The notes below the pieces were generated by a model. It searched no databases. It worked only from the letters and a program-made list of their open reading frames with translations, and had not been told where the DNA came from. A stretch of 64,000 nt of DNA, from NCBI RefSeq assembly GCF_004324835.1, contig NW_021163019.1:248001-312000 (forward strand), in the 5' to 3' direction. This document shows positions 22,667 through 33,034 of the stretch, one piece after another. Each line of letters starts with the position of its first letter. Within the stretch, counting starts at the first letter, position 1. Both the position numbers and the translations under genes were made by a program. The stretch comes from Dendronephthya gigantea (taxonomy: Eukaryota; Cnidaria; Anthozoa; Malacalcyonacea; Nephtheidae).

Positions 22667-23270
22667 TAACATTGACCTTATCATGATGCTAATAAGCTTA
22701 ACATTTGCCTTATCATTTGATAATTTTGAGCAAAGCTCTCTTTATTATTGTATAAATGTGTACCAAATGGCACTGAATAGTTACAATGCATATCGATTAA
22801 TTATATTTATGATGATTCCTCTGATGTAAAGCCATAATATTTAAAAAATATAGCATCTTAACATTGACCTTATCATTATGCTAATTAGCTTAACATTCAC
22901 CTTATCATTTGATAATTTTGAACAAAATTCCCATTATTTTTGTAAATGTGTACTAAATGTCACCATATAGTCACAAGACATATCGATGAGCTATATTTAT
23001 AAAGAATCTTCCAATGCAAAGCCATAATATTTAAAAAATATAACATCTTAACATTGACCTTATCATTATGCTAATTAACTTAACATTCACCTTATCATTT
23101 GATAATTTTGAGCAAAACTCTCTTTATTATTGTATAAATGCGTACCAAATGGCACTAAATAGTCACAATGCATATTGATGACTTATATTGATAACGATTC
23201 CTCTGATGTAAAGCCAAAGTATAGAAAAAATATAGCATGTTAACATTGACCTTATCATTATATTTTGTTG
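22667..23270 (+). repeat. ~190-bp tandem repeat, about 3.2 units
   Basis: Units begin TAACATTGACCTTATCATTA at about 22667, 22859, 23049 and 23239. Each contains TTCACCTTATCATTTGATAA, then TTTTGAGCAAA, GTACCAAATGGCACT and AAAGCCATAATATTTAAAAA. Divergence between units is about 10%. No frame is kept across units. It lies about 430 bp right of the transposon end, inside the presumed RTEL1-type intron. Confidence 0.9.
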
Positions 23271-23391
23271 TATAATGTTCACTCCCCCCTGGTAAATGGT
23301 TCTTTTGCAACAAATAGACTCCTTAAGTAGATAAGTTGAAAATAATGGGAAAATAAAAGTGGCATCTTAACATTCTACTTATCATGTAGTG

Positions 23392-23446
23392 TGGACGCGG
23401 ACGGGGACGGGGACGGGGACGGGGACGGGGACGGGGACGCGGACGC
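23392..23446 (+). repeat. GGGGAC hexanucleotide microsatellite
   Basis: Six GGGGAC units in a row, bounded by GCGGAC units on both sides (about 54 bp). Runs of four G every six bases on the plus strand give strong G-quadruplex potential. It lies 85 bp 3' of the RTEL1-type exon, on the opposite strand sense. Confidence 0.95.
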
Positions 23447-23530
23447 CAAGACTATAGCAATAGCTCTCTTGCACTAAAGTGCAGGCGAGCTAAAAACAGC
23501 ATTAGCTAGGTTTTTAATCGAAACCCCAAC

Positions 23531-23617
23531 CTTTGGATCAAAATCCAGTGGATAAGGTAAACCAGATGTGACAACAGCACGACCGTTGATATCACTGAAG
23601 TCAACACCTTCGCTGAC
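23531..23617 (-). CDS. RTEL1: RTEL1-type helicase exon (motif V)
   Basis: An 87-nt phase-0 exon between acceptor CATTTAG and donor GTTGGG. It encodes [20 protein letters not shown] followed by PYPLDFDPK. This is helicase motif V of the XPD/FANCJ/RTEL1/DDX11 family (V-S-E-G-x-D-F-x-D). The continuation G-L-P-Y-P-x-x-x-D-P is the RTEL1 form (FANCJ has G-I-P-F-P). It should be followed directly by V-L-K-M-Q-F and then by the motif VI exon found at 13867-13981. That middle exon was not located in the 9.5 kb between, which is largely occupied by the IS3EU-like element and repeats. The open frame has no defect here. The downstream exon has one. Confidence 0.75.
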
Positions 23618-23965
23618 CTAAATGTGAGAAGCACACGAGTTTCCTGTAAAAAATCTGAGGCTCGTATCAATTCTTTTTACGATCTGCTGTCAGGATGTGT
23701 TTGACTACCGGGTGTCCCAAAAAAAAGTACCTATTTTTAATTCAACATAACTTGTAAGCGAACTGAAGAATTGCAATCAAATAATCCATATTAAGTTGAG
23801 TAATGTCTAACTTAAAGTTTGATATATTACATATGAAGTTTGAACGAGTAGTGTCTGAGATATATTCGCGTTTAAAGTCGCAGCAACGCTTTGAAACTTG
23901 TCAAAAATCAGGAAAAAATGGCCTATTAAACTTGTTTCAACAATACCGGTTCGTAACATGGTGTC

Positions 23966-25020
23966 TTAAGAACTTACTGACTGAGAGTGAGGTCTGTACG
24001 GTAAAATATCAAACCGAGGTCGTGCCGTATCAGACCGAACAATCGAAGTCAGTAAGTTATTTATTGCTGCCGCAGCGAGGTCGCCTGAGCGACCGAGCAA
24101 GGCAGCAGTCCCTAATTTATGTAGTAGGGGAAGCAAATTTACGAAATAGCGCACTGCATTGTGGTAAAAGATCTCCTACCACAATGCAATGCGGTCGGGT
24201 ATACTATAAAACGACTCCATGCTTTATACGGTCAGTGTTTCAAATTCAAATTGTTTTTGGAAGGCAGACCAGTGAGGCAGACACTGAGTTAGCCGTGAGA
24301 TTGTGCTCGCATGACGCATCACTGTTGTATAAACGGACACCAAAAGCGACGTGGTGAACCATACCGTTACTTGGCAATTGGAGTCTTGTGCTTTTGGTCT
24401 TTTACAAATACTTGCGCGTTTGGAATTTGAACTTTAATCTATTGTGATTTTAAGGTGTCGTATAACATTTGACTGTCACTTGTTTTATAGCTTTGTCATT
24501 TCGATTTTTTTAAAAGGTTTGAAACATATTTTCTTTTACTTTTATCATTGGGGTAAACCTGTGTGGCGTAACTAAAGCATGTATAAGTATTTAACTTTTA
24601 AGTTAGTTCTTTGATTGTTTCATTTAAGGGGCTAAAGCCTTAGGGTTTTAGTTTCACAAATACCTCGCGCATTTGGAATTTGACCTTTGATCTATTGTAA
24701 TTTGAAGTGTCGTATAACATTTGACTATAATTTGCGTAACCATGGTATGAATTTTTAACAAGCAAGTATTTTGCGCATGCTATTTCTATAAGAGTATAGG
24801 CAGCAATACTGCCTTTAGGTAACCTAGTTATATGACTTAATTTGGGAAAACCATAAACACGAATAATAATTCATTTCGAATTGCTGTTGTTTTTCCCGAG
24901 GGCAATAAAAATGGAGCGTATTGCCCGTGGGCAATATGGGAAAATCCCGCCTCGTCAGCAGCCAATCAAATTGCAGGATTTACAAAAACAAACACTAGTC
25001 ATATAATAATGTAACTTATT
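23966..25020. other. sequence inserted within the mariner-like element
   Basis: It begins with AACTTACTGACTGAGAG, and the complement GTCAGTAAGTT recurs at about 24048-24058. Next to it are words such as GGTCTGTACGGTAAAATATC and ACCGAGGTC, related to the foldback end of the dispersed repeat at 11.6/49.2 kb. Two direct repeats of about 80 bp (about 24405-24485 and 24655-24740, sharing TTTGGAATTTGA, ATCTATTGT and GTGTCGTATAACATTTGACT) lie 255 bp apart. No coding domain is seen. Confidence 0.6.
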
Positions 25021-25183
25021 TTATAGTTGTTTTCTTATTCATCTGCAAATTCATGTTCACCAGCAGCAACACACTTTCTTGCCCGTGTGAGCATGCCATC
25101 AAAAGACCTTTGAGTCACGTGGGCGTCCAAATTGCGACATGACCCAAGTTTTGAGGTTGTTGGTCATGAGGAACTTCCCAAAT

Positions 25184-26098
25184 CTACTGCTTTAAATACC
25201 CCCAGAGGACGAAATCACACACGGTCAGGTCAGGGGAGCGTGGAGGCCATGGCCAATCGCCGCGTTTACTCATGAGCCGACCAGGAAATTGCCCCTGTAG
25301 ATATCGGATTGTTGCGTTGCTTGTGTGACACGAGGTGCCGTCCTGTTGCCACCACATTGAGTTTCTGTCAATGTTGTGCACTGGAAATTCTCTCTGAATC
25401 ACGTTGTAGCGAATTATACGCATGTACTCTCTCGTATCAAGGTTTGCACGCGTAAAATGCGGACCAAGAACAACGCCTTGTCTGGTCAGCCCAACCCAGA
25501 CCATCGCTTGTTGTGCGCCTTGCATATGACCAACGTACTGGTCGTGTGGGTGCCCTTCACCACGTGCTGCGTATTTCCTCATGTTTCGAGAGTTTATCTC
25601 GGAATTCAAGCTGAAGACAGCCTCGTCTGACAATATAAGCTTGTCAAGAAAATCGGGATTTTCGGCAACGGTGTTCAGGATTCGGTTGCAGAAAGCCAGG
25701 TGTTGTGCTGGGTCGCCGTGTCTGATTTTTTGCCTTCGAATTATCACGTAAGGGTGAAATTTGATGTCGAAGTGTACAATACGCTGGAATGTGCTACGGC
25801 TTAATCCTAGGCCATTTCTTCGACACGACCTATTCCCGTTGTCCAGGAGGGATTCACGTACTAACTCGACGTTTTCTGCAGTTCGTGCCGTCCTTGGTCT
25901 GCCACTTCGTCCCTTGTTTAGGTCAAGACAACTACCTTCCTCTAGAAACTTGCGATAAATTTTGACCACACTTCGTCTTGTAGGCCTCGGGTCGTTGTTC
26001 CATCGCTCATCCCATCGTTTTAACACTTCATACGCGTTATTCGTTCTTGCATACTCTAGGCAAACCCAAACGCTTTGATCTTTTGTCAAGCCAGGCAT
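25184..26098 (-). CDS. mariner-superfamily transposase, 304 aa, C-terminus disrupted
   Basis: The N-terminus MPGLTKDQSVWVCLEYARTN and the helix-turn-helix region RPTRRSVVKIYRKFLEEG with GRSGRPRTART precede a DDD catalytic core. The first Asp is in LILSDEAVFSL, the second in MWWQQDGTSCH and the third in PPRSPDLTVCDFVLWGYLK, 36 residues after the second. This D-D-D triad cuts at the element ends next to TA. The frame ends at a TAG just after GYLKQ, while recognisable C-terminal sequence (PHDQQPQNL, then in another frame HVTQRSFDGMLTRARKC and HEFADE) continues for about 50 codons. I therefore count one in-frame stop and at least one frameshift near the C-terminus. The catalytic triad is kept, but the protein is probably inactive. 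Confidence 0.85.
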   Translation of the reverse strand: MPGLTKDQSVWVCLEYARTNNAYEVLKRWDERWNNDPRPTRRSVVKIYRKFLEEGSCLDLNKGRSGRPRTARTAENVELVRESLLDNGNRSCRRNGLGLSRSTFQRIVHFDIKFHPYVIIRRQKIRHGDPAQHLAFCNRILNTVAENPDFLDKLILSDEAVFSLNSEINSRNMRKYAARGEGHPHDQYVGHMQGAQQAMVWVGLTRQGVVLGPHFTRANLDTREYMRIIRYNVIQREFPVHNIDRNSMWWQQDGTSCHTSNATIRYLQGQFPGRLMSKRGDWPWPPRSPDLTVCDFVLWGYLKQ

Positions 26099-26654
26099 GT
26101 TTTATTGCGATATCACGTTTGTCGCGATGACTTTAGAAAACTACGCTTCTTGCTTGGGTTCGTAAGTGGTTCTTAAGTTCATCAGGTCCCAAGGGACATA
26201 AAATAATGATGCAAAAATGAACAATAACTGGAAACTTACATGTTAAACCTTACAAATTCAGAAAGTCGTATTAAGGACTTAACAAATTTTCTGAAAAAAC
26301 TAAAGAATAAGTTACAAGAAACCGTGTTACGAACTGGTATTGTTGAAACAAATTTAACAAGCCATTTTTTGCTGATTTTTGACACATTTCAAAACGTTAC
26401 CGTGTCTTTAAACGCGAATATCAATGAAACTACTCGCTAAAACTTCATATGCAACATATCAATCTTTAAGTTAGACATTACTCACCTTAATATGGATATT
26501 TGATTGCAATTCTTCAGTTCGCTTACAAGTTATGTTGAATTAAAAATAGGTACTTTTTTTTGGGACACCCGGTAGTATGTTTCGATCATAGTTTCATGTC
26601 CATAGTTCGTTTCATGTCCAAGCTCCACGATATTAATCCTAACTTTTATTTCTA

Positions 26655-26702
26655 AACCTCACCCTAACCCTAACCCTAACCCTAACCTAACGGTCCTAAC
26701 CC
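26655..26702 (+). repeat. short interstitial telomere-like repeat (CCCTAA)n
   Basis: About four CCCTAA units (complement TTAGGG) sit in a row, with degenerate CCTAAC units on either side. The same words recur singly at about 4300 and 4540. Confidence 0.85.
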
Positions 26703-26759
26703 TATAAACCTAACCGAAAATGTTAAAAAAACTTTAGTTAAAAATTAGGGGAAAATATT

Positions 26760-26838
26760 GTCGCGGAGCGGATCCGAACCCGTGTTCAAGAACGAGGCGA
26801 ACGCACACCTTACTTTTTGAGCTAATCTGCAATCGCTG
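26760..26838 (-). repeat. tRNA-derived SINE head or tRNA relic
   Basis: On the minus strand, GATTAGCTCAAAAAGTAAGG resembles box A and GGGTTCGGATCC resembles box B, about 35 bp apart, followed by GCTCCGCGACA. Spacing and B box are good. The D arm is A-rich and the acceptor stem does not close, so this is a SINE head or dead tRNA. Confidence 0.55.
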
Positions 26839-27489
26839 AAATTAGTTCTAAACAACACATTTTATATTTAGCTTATAAAAACTAGACTGCCGGTCAAATA
26901 GTATTTTCTAATACCTGACCGGCTGCCGGCCATATAGTCACTATGTATTTTTTATTGCCTTGATTTTAATGCATTATAAAGAAATACTTTTTCTCTTGTT
27001 GCATGGTATTTGATAAACTATATGATTATGGCCTACATTTCAATAAACCTATATGTTGCCAGATTTTTACCAGTTAGATTGTTGTTAGATATGTTGCAAG
27101 TTTTGAAATTATATACATTAAAATTCTATTTGTCACAATTAAATCACAATAATATCAATAGCATAACCATCTCCCAAACATCCAGAAGGCTTGTCGTAAC
27201 ATGATACATCTCCTAAAGAAGATTTCTATGATATTTCCTGACAAAAGTGGACAAAATTTAGGATAATTAGTTAGTCCATGAATTAACTGCATGTAAATCT
27301 ATACAGAGGTATTAAGCAATATAACATGTATAAATACTCACAAATGGCTTTCAGGCATAATTTATAATGTGAACTTAAATTGTTGATATGAGCATTCATT
27401 TTGTTTGTACTCTATATATAGGTCGACAGTGAAGATCTAAAGTATTTTGGGGAAAATGAGTTCGAAATCTTCCAATCATCCTGATTGAC
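26839..27489. other. nothing recognised
   Basis: AT-rich. Short foldback words GACTGCCGGTCAAATAGTA and CCGGCTGCCGGCCATATAGT lie at 26885-26940, but no gene is seen. Confidence 0.45.
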
Positions 27490-27729
27490 CAGGAAGGTAT
27501 TTACATTGTTATTGAAAAACATATTTTGATGTGGGCAGCAGTTGAAAAGATAGCTGATGCAGTTGTTGCCTTCCTGGCTTCATTCTATTTGTTGGACATC
27601 GACTATCCAAAACATCATGAAATAGAATTGCCAGTCCTGCAAGTTATAATTCTAAAAGACACTCAAGTGCCACAGGACATCAGTTTAGCTTGTATAAGCA
27701 TGTTAAGGTCATATAAAGAAGTAGGTTGA
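27490..27729 (+). CDS. fragment of the unnamed family seen at 8.5-9.1 kb (copy 2)
   Basis: The plus-strand frame reads IILIDQEGIYIVIEKHILMW, then VVAFLASFYLLDIDYPKHHE and further to a stop at 27729. It aligns by pattern with copy 1. In copy 1 PKILMKGN is followed by VICTVQRM, then Y-M-D-V-N-Y. Here PIILIDQEG is followed by IYIVIEKH, then Y-L-L-D-I-D-Y-P. An exon boundary may lie near 27485. I know the family only as an unnamed multicopy animal protein and can give no function. Confidence 0.4.
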   Translation, partial: QEGIYIVIEKHILMWAAVEKIADAVVAFLASFYLLDIDYPKHHEIELPVLQVIILKDTQVPQDISLACISMLRSYKEVG

Positions 27730-27829
27730 ACTTTTGTTAAGTAAAATATCCATGTATATTATTACTCATATTATAAAAGCATATAAAATTATTACTAGGA
27801 TTTTCAGCTATTTTTAATAGTCAAAATTG

Positions 27830-28345
27830 TCTCATTTGAACGTATTTATTCTCAAAACAAGGATGTTTTTCTTGAAATAAAATTTTTTTCTTATATGTAA
27901 AAAATATTTTCTCATTTTTTAGGTGTAATTTTATCTAACTTAGACATTATAATTTCTTATGAAAGATGTTTTCTTAAAACAAGAAAATAGGTTTTAAGAA
28001 AAATTTTCTCATTCTGAAAAAAATTCTTGCTCAGAAAATATTTCTTGCTATTCTCCCACTTTCTTATAACAAGAATATTTTTCTTAATATAAGTAAATAT
28101 TTCTCAAATTAAGTTAATTTTTCTTAAAAAATAGTTACTATATTTCTTGTTTTAAGATTATTTTTCTCCAAAATTTCTTGTTTTAAGAAAACATTTTTTC
28201 TTAAAACAAGAAAATATTTTCTTGATATGTTTTGTTAGCGAGAAATTATTTCTTGCTATTCTCCCATGAAAATTTTTCTCATTTCAAGATAAAAAATCTT
28301 GAAATGAGTTTTTTTTCTCAAAATAAGAAAGCGACTTTTTGCTGT
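27830..28345. repeat. word-swarm cassette, word TTTCTTGTTTTAAGAAAA
   Basis: About 515 bp carry more than twenty irregularly spaced copies of TTTCTT, CTTGTTTTAAG and TTTTCTC with their complements, many as local palindromes such as TTTCTTGTTTTAAGAAAA. The right edge is TTTTTGCTGTGTA. No frame, no clear left end. Confidence 0.75.
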
Positions 28346-28884
28346 GTATATATACAATACTACACGGTAAACTCTCTATAAGAATAGATTTGCACGGACG
28401 CAAGTCTTTTTCTTCCCAATCTTTGTGACATGCAACTTCCTTCATACTAGTGGCTTAATCCTAAAATATTGGGAATGTTATGATATAGATAGAAGGAACA
28501 TAAAACGTATCTTATTTAGTGAATTTATAAACATAATTCGTGAAATCTTTTCCGACACCAGACCAGCAGTCGTTAGAAGCACAATATTTGTCATATTCAA
28601 TCATACTTCTCGCTCCCCAACACTCTCCGTAAAACTGCACAGCAAAATACTAAATAATAAAATAATCAATGCTTGCATGTTGATTCGAAAGTGGAAGCGA
28701 AATTTATATTTGGTTAACGCAATGCAGTATTATTATTAAGTGTATGAGAGGGATTGGGTCAGAATGCAGGATATCTCTACCATAATATCCATGTTGTGGA
28801 TGGTCCAGTTATAATTGACTTTATTCAGGCCTGAGACAAACATGAAAGCCTTGCACTGCCACTGGTCTGGTATTTTATAAATAC
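28346..28884. other. nothing recognised
   Basis: Short plus-strand open frame at 28425-28739 without domain character. Probably 3' flank of the minus-strand gene beginning at 28885. Confidence 0.4.
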
Positions 28885-31353
28885 CTTGTATCCTTTGTCA
28901 TAAGCAACACAGCCGCATTCTCTGACGGTCTTTTGCATGTCATACCAGTCTATTTTATCCCGGAGATTCGCAATCAAGTCTGGCAAAGCTCTTTTATAAC
29001 GATCGTTAAAGCATCCCAAGTGTTGTACACCTAAATATATACAAAGAGCTGTGTTTAACGTTTGACTTGTGTGTTGATTTCAAGAACCGAAGAATTGTCA
29101 TTTGAACAAAGAGCTTTTGTAAAGCTCGTTTAAGATAAGCTTACTGTAACAAAGTATCTTTGTTTCAAAACATGAGCCCCTCTTTACTGTAGAAAGTTCA
29201 CTTAATTAAATATGTATCTTTGTTAATGGACACAAAAGTCATTGATGTGTACTTAATTTTATATTTAAAAAATTACAGTGAGAGTCAGTTGTTTATCTAA
29301 TGTCCTAAATTCTGATCAATGGCCTGTCAACTCGGTTTAAATCGCATAGAACTCTTGTTGACGTTTGACCAAGCATTGATAGTTCATCAAAAAAATCCCT
29401 GATGCAGAAAAATTAACCTTTGTTTGCCAACTCGCATTCTCGTTGATTTAATGTTTCAAATGCAAAACCACTGTTAGCATTAAAAAATGATTCTAATTTC
29501 TATCATCGCGAGAATCGTGTTTTATTGAAGGATCAAGGCATTGTTGGTCTTATCAAAGGCCTTCATCTTTCGGAAGAACCAGTCGGGGTCGCTTAAGTAG
29601 TTTCAGAGTCAATCAGAGATGTACATTAATTTGAGTACCATTGATGAAAATGATCATATTTAACCCAGAGTGTAGCGACTTACCACAGAGCATTTCCTTG
29701 AAATGGATGTCATCCAAAGCCATGTCAGAATAAAAAGATCGGCCACGAATTGCCTCAAATTCCACCTAAATGAAAATTTGTGACGTAATTTTTCAAAAAT
29801 TTGTCACGTAAGAATGTGAACAAGCAGTAGTTTTTCACAGGAATAATAGAACCGTTTTAAGTAAACATTCGAAGATCAAAGATGCTTGGAAAGTATCGAA
29901 TGATATTGGATGATTTTGGTCATTGCCCCACATTTACTCCGAAATAAAACTGCTACCTGGGACTACAAGATTGGGTCTTAATTACCGGGGCGGTAGAACA
30001 AATTTACTTTTGGGCCAGGGAGGGCCCCCCGCCCTCCTGTGTCTCTCGCTCCTGGTTTAGAATGGTGACCTGTTATTCCTATACCCTCATGCATGGACAA
30101 ACTAACCAAAGCACAAACTAATCCTACGAAGTTGTATCGATCGATGTATTTCAATACATGGGCAATTTGAAGATTTTAGGGGAATATTTTTATCAGCTTC
30201 ATTATCAGCTGCTCTTTTACTGGACTGAAATGACTGTATACAAGTAAAAGCAGTTCAATTAGAGCATTTCTTTCAAAATCAGGTGTAAGACAATGCGATA
30301 CTTCCATGGATGGCCAAAAAGTAATGTTCAAGAGTAAAAAAATTATCAACTAAAACGAAAATATCATACAAACCTGGTAACTAGTCATAGACACGTTAGA
30401 TATTATTGCGCTATCTAATATCCATCTGTTTCCCTGATCACCTTTCCGATCCCATATTATCCTCTTAGAACCCACAGGGTCTTTAATGTACACGCTGAGT
30501 TCTCCCATTGAGCGACCATACATACATGATAATACCAGGAAATGCAATGACATTGCGAGGGTGGAAACTGTTTGCTTGTTAGGAGTGCTGTGTCGTTCTC
30601 CTTGGCGGGGAAGCTGAACTTGGTAAAAATGTAATGGCCTGGAAATTTGACGATGATGGAAATTATAGGTAAGGCTGGATAGTCTTGGATAATGGTGGAT
30701 AATCATGGATATTTGTGGGATAATAGTGGATAGTGAGGATCAGGTGCACCGATTAGTAACAATAGACAATAATGAATAACGTTTGACAATGATGGGTAAT
30801 GATGGCCGATGATGATGGGTAATGATGGTAGAGATGGCCGATGAGTTGGGATAAAAAAGGGGATGACAAATGATGATGATGGATCCCTGAAATTTCTTAC
30901 CCGTGCCAGTAGTATGGTCTTGATTTGGATCAGTGCTTCCGGTTGGTGTTGATCCTTTATGTGCTTGCCAGAAGTAATCCATGTTTTTATAACGGGTCCA
31001 ATGACAGTAACTACCGCGCGTAAAATCACAGTTATCTACAAAGAAATAAAATAATATTCCATCATTAGTTTAACGAGACTTCGCCTGAGCAGCTAAAACG
31101 CTCTTCAAATATGATGGGCAGGCAGAGACAAGATGTTGTCTAACCAAGCTGAAATGAACTGATCCAAAAAACAAACCTGGGTTGCATGTACTGTTGGCGT
31201 AGCAATCTTTTTCTTCTTTCGCAACCCCTGGGCAGTCTTTTCCCGCCATGCATCTGAAAATTTTCTGGATCGATTATGCTTGCAATTTTCATCGGGATAA
31301 TATCTATCTAAGAGGACCAGCGACCCAAATGACCACCAACAGGAGCTGAAACG
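28885..31353 (-). pseudogene. TSP1 - MAM - cysteine-rich 'LGCF' domain gene, decaying
   Basis: Minus-strand exons in order. 31353-31315 is a TSP1 start (PVGGHLGRWSS, then a stop). 31253-31177 is a TSP1 end (CMAGKDCPGVAKEEKDCY). 31035-30901 and 30638-30374 are a MAM domain: CDFTRGSYCHWTRY, DHTTGTGHYIFTKF, HCISWYYH, MYGRSMGELSVYIKD and GDQGNRWILDSA. 29765-29684 is the MAM end (VEFEAIRGRSFYSDMALDDI). 29030-28885 is a cysteine-rich domain (HLGCFNDRYKRALPDLIANL, then ECGCVAYDKGYK). All inner exons have GT/AG borders and compatible phases. Two defects are visible. One is a 2-bp shift in the MAM exon at about 30520 (CATGTATGTATGG). The other is that the TSP1 core with its CSVTC motif is missing after the WSS stop. 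The modules belong to secreted or membrane adhesion proteins. Confidence 0.75.
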
Positions 31354-31690
31354 AGAAAATAAACGCGTTTAACGAGGATAGGCGAGCTCAGAGGTTGCAT
31401 TTCTGGAAGGCTATTGTCAACCTCGCAAGCCATCGTGGGCCGTTGATCGAAGGTAGAAAAGCCTGGCTTGCAGGGTTAGGTCATTGCTTGCGTTCTTGTC
31501 AATGACCCATGCAATTATATCTAGCATGTGTCACTGGTTCTCTCATAAGCGTAGAAGTCCCGTGGGGGGTTAAATGAACCGCCGTACCATCGTCTGTTGG
31601 TATCATGCTTTCATTCTGCTGGGAAATACTCAATGAAAATGTCAACCTCGAGTCACGTTTAAACTTAACAACGTAACAATAAAAAATTAC

Positions 31691-32282
31691 CTGCAAATTC
31701 AGGTAATTCAACCCGTTTGATTTTTCCTGCCTCATGGATAATCATGATGTTGTCACCAGACCCAGTATCAGGGAAAGTAAAAACATCCCCCTGACTGTTC
31801 ACAGCTGATAGGTCGGGTATTATTTCTTCGTCAAGGAACTGTTCGTAGGGAGGATAAGGCAATTGCTCTCCCATCGACTTTCTTGTTGAAATCTCCTTCC
31901 AATTTCTTATTGGGTGAAAACTACGATCATGAAGTTCAATCGTTGGCATGCACTTCCAATGGACACTTGCTGCTGAATTTCCAAACATACCAACGTAGCT
32001 TCGCAGCAAAAATTCGATCTTCGATACTAAATGCCTCATTCCTGAAAGCGGTGGTTGCTGTCTCGCGCGCTTTCTCGAATCTTTTTCTCGCAGTTTCAAT
32101 CTTTCTGTCCGAGTTGATTTTAAGCTTTTCCATGGCGCGAGGAAACTCTATTGCATGCTTTAAGATACCAGACTGAATAACGCTCGAAGGTTCACCCGGT
32201 TCATCCTGAGTTTCCTTCGCTTTCTGCTCGGGATTTGATTTATCAATAGAAACACTAAGTAACAAAAAACAATAAACCGCAT
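31691..32282 (-). pseudogene. coding-like exon with signal peptide and charged coil, frame-broken
   Basis: The start MRFIVFCYLVFLL is a good signal peptide. After a T-run shift (about 32265) the frame continues as LLSVSIDKSNPEQKAKETQD, then a charged helix (MEKLKINSDRKIETARKRFE, ARETATTAFRNEAFS, EDRIFAAKLR). A second shift near 32035 leads to a stretch with HWKCMPTIELHDRSFHPIRN and GKIKRVELPEFA, ending at donor GTAATT (31691). The K-x-R-F-E-(K)-A-R-E-x-A-x-x-A-F-x-N-E-A segment resembles a motif I have seen in unnamed cnidarian proteins. It may be the first exon of the TSP1-MAM gene or a separate gene. Two frame breaks argue for decay. Confidence 0.45.
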
Positions 32283-33034
32283 TGAGATTCGAAGTGTATG
32301 TGTAGACTGTATCATCGTCGATAGAATCGGTTTTAGTATCGTCACAATTTCGTTAACATTCCATACAGACACTCGAAGGCCTGTGCTATCTTCTAAATTT
32401 GGGCGTCGATGAGCGAATTTAGAGGGCAAATAACAATAACGACACAGGTTATTTAGCTCGATATTCCGTCCTTAGAAACACGCTGTTTTACTGATGTGAT
32501 TTATGCGCTACTTGTGTCCCACGCATCCCAACACGGGAGAAGCGTGACAAACGAATCACGTAACCAGCCTTAACCAGGGTCTTCGCCACAGCTTTGGCCG
32601 TGGAGCGTAGGTAGAAGAGCCTGGCAGGCGAGGTTGTTGTAGGACTGGATCTAGCAATTGAACATGGGGAGCATGGGGCCCAAATCAGTTTCTGTTAGTA
32701 AAAATTGAGAGAATAAAGAATATAGTAAAATTGTTTAAAAACTAGGACATTGTACGTGAAAATAGATTTAATTCGATTGCACTTCTGAAATGATAAATTA
32801 AACTAATTAACATTTTGTGTTTGTCTTCTCTTGGAATTACAGTAAATATATAGAGTTTTAAACTGTAACATAAAAAAGCCGTTTGACTTCGTATAAGTGT
32901 TCCTAATTATTATCTTTGATTCTAAAGGCTCAGTAATGTTTGAAAGATTGTTTTCAAGATCATGTAACATATCTACATTATTTACGTATCAATTATTTGT
33001 GCATCCTTTCTCCAAATTCATTCTTCGTATTTAC
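32283..33034. other. intergenic; nothing recognised
   Basis: Space between the 3' end of the second RING-kelch gene and the 5' end of the signal-peptide exon. Both are on the minus strand, so the promoter of the exon at 32282 should lie here. Confidence 0.4.

Larger units (their letters stand above)
23708..26572. mobile_element. mariner-like element, 2865 bp, very long terminal inverted repeats
   Basis: It begins CCGGGTGTCCCAAAAAAAAG and ends in the exact complement, flanked by TA on both sides (23706-23707 and 26573-26574), the Tc1/mariner target duplication. The inverted repeats extend about 255 bp. The outermost 70 bp are nearly identical and the inner part is about 85% similar. The transposase gene is on the minus strand (25184-26098). 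About 1.05 kb between the left repeat and the gene (23966-25020) looks like inserted sequence. Confidence 0.9.

Noticed and set aside
23708-23960. Plus-strand open frame in the mariner left arm (23803-24357)
   Set aside because: It lies in the terminal inverted repeat and inserted repeat DNA, and the translation has no domain.
26655-26702. Chromosome end
   Set aside because: Only about four CCCTAA units, with normal sequence on both sides. An interstitial relic, not a telomere.
30740-31029. Overlapping minus frames rich in H/P/S (for example HHRPSLPIIV)
   Set aside because: They translate a degenerate GATGATGGGTAA-type simple repeat in the intron between the two MAM exons.
31883-32176. Plus-strand frame opposite the signal-peptide exon
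   Set aside because: Shadow of the coding-like minus strand, with no domain.
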